Shown here in pieces: positions 63,843 through 64,000 of a stretch of 64,000 nt of DNA. A model generated the notes under the pieces. That model worked only from the letters and a program-made list of their open reading frames with translations. It ran no database searches and was not told the DNA's origin. Where the stretch lies: assembly GCA_951640165.1 (NCBI GenBank), contig OX621240.1, forward strand, positions 6,956,713 through 7,020,712, given 5' to 3'. Position numbers and translations under genes: made by a program. The DNA comes from Pseudoips prasinana (Eukaryota; Arthropoda; Insecta; Lepidoptera; Nolidae). Every line of letters begins with the position of its first letter. Positions within the stretch are counted from its first letter, which is position 1.

Positions 63843-64000
63843 AGTCCTTTATTTTCGAGTGACCAAGTCAAATTTTTGGTTAGTAATACATAAGAACAAA
63901 AACTTAAGCCTATGTTAGTAATTTACAAAAATATTAAAAACCAAAATTTGAAAACTTAAATTTGAATTACAATCACCGCTGCACCACTTCATGCGAAGTT

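Overview
This is an AT-rich animal nuclear window, almost certainly from a moth or butterfly. The evidence is the repeat set: several tRNA-headed SINE families ending in (ATT)n, RTE and Jockey/CR1-type LINE pieces, and short non-autonomous Helitrons with the 3' signature GCGGGTAAAACCGC...GCACAGCTAG. There is no operon structure, no rRNA gene, no CRISPR array and no complete host protein gene. Most long open frames turn out to be translations of repeats. The naming of the organism group and of the repeat families comes from pattern recognition, not from a database search.

Layout. 0-5.5 kb: LINE 3' ends, SINE families A, B and C, and a palindromic MITE inserted into a SINE. 5.5-9.9 kb: SINE A copies (one split by another element), a Jockey/CR1-type LINE tail, a minisatellite of about 67 bp units (7.7-8.6 kb) and the first well-bounded Helitron. 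10-20 kb: sparse, with RTE-derived fragments, an RTE mini-element nested in SINE C with a 12-bp target duplication, and a 141-bp MITE. 20-34 kb: a foldback element, 5S-rRNA-derived SINEs, nested SINE A in SINE B, a Helitron inside a LINE tail, and near 30.1-30.4 kb the best candidate for host coding sequence (minus strand). 34.5-37.7 kb: the largest element, a decayed RTE-clade LINE with endonuclease and reverse transcriptase. 38-52 kb: mostly sparse AT-rich DNA with scattered Helitrons, SINEs, LINE C-termini and a tandem duplication with an 835-bp offset. 52-64 kb: a dense nest of SINE D, LINE and Helitron, a long-TIR element with a Helitron in one arm, a CpG-rich 247-bp foldback element, and LINE and gag-like remnants.

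How the parts relate. SINE families A, C and D have different tRNA-like heads but the same 3' module, and a separate tail is shared between a tRNA-headed and a 5S-headed SINE, so these families look modular. A set of elements of about 220-270 bp joins the 5' end of the RTE LINE to its last ~40 bp. At least two have perfect target duplications of 11 and 12 bp, so they appear to be real non-autonomous RTE passengers. The repeated nesting lets insertion sites and relative ages be read directly from the window.
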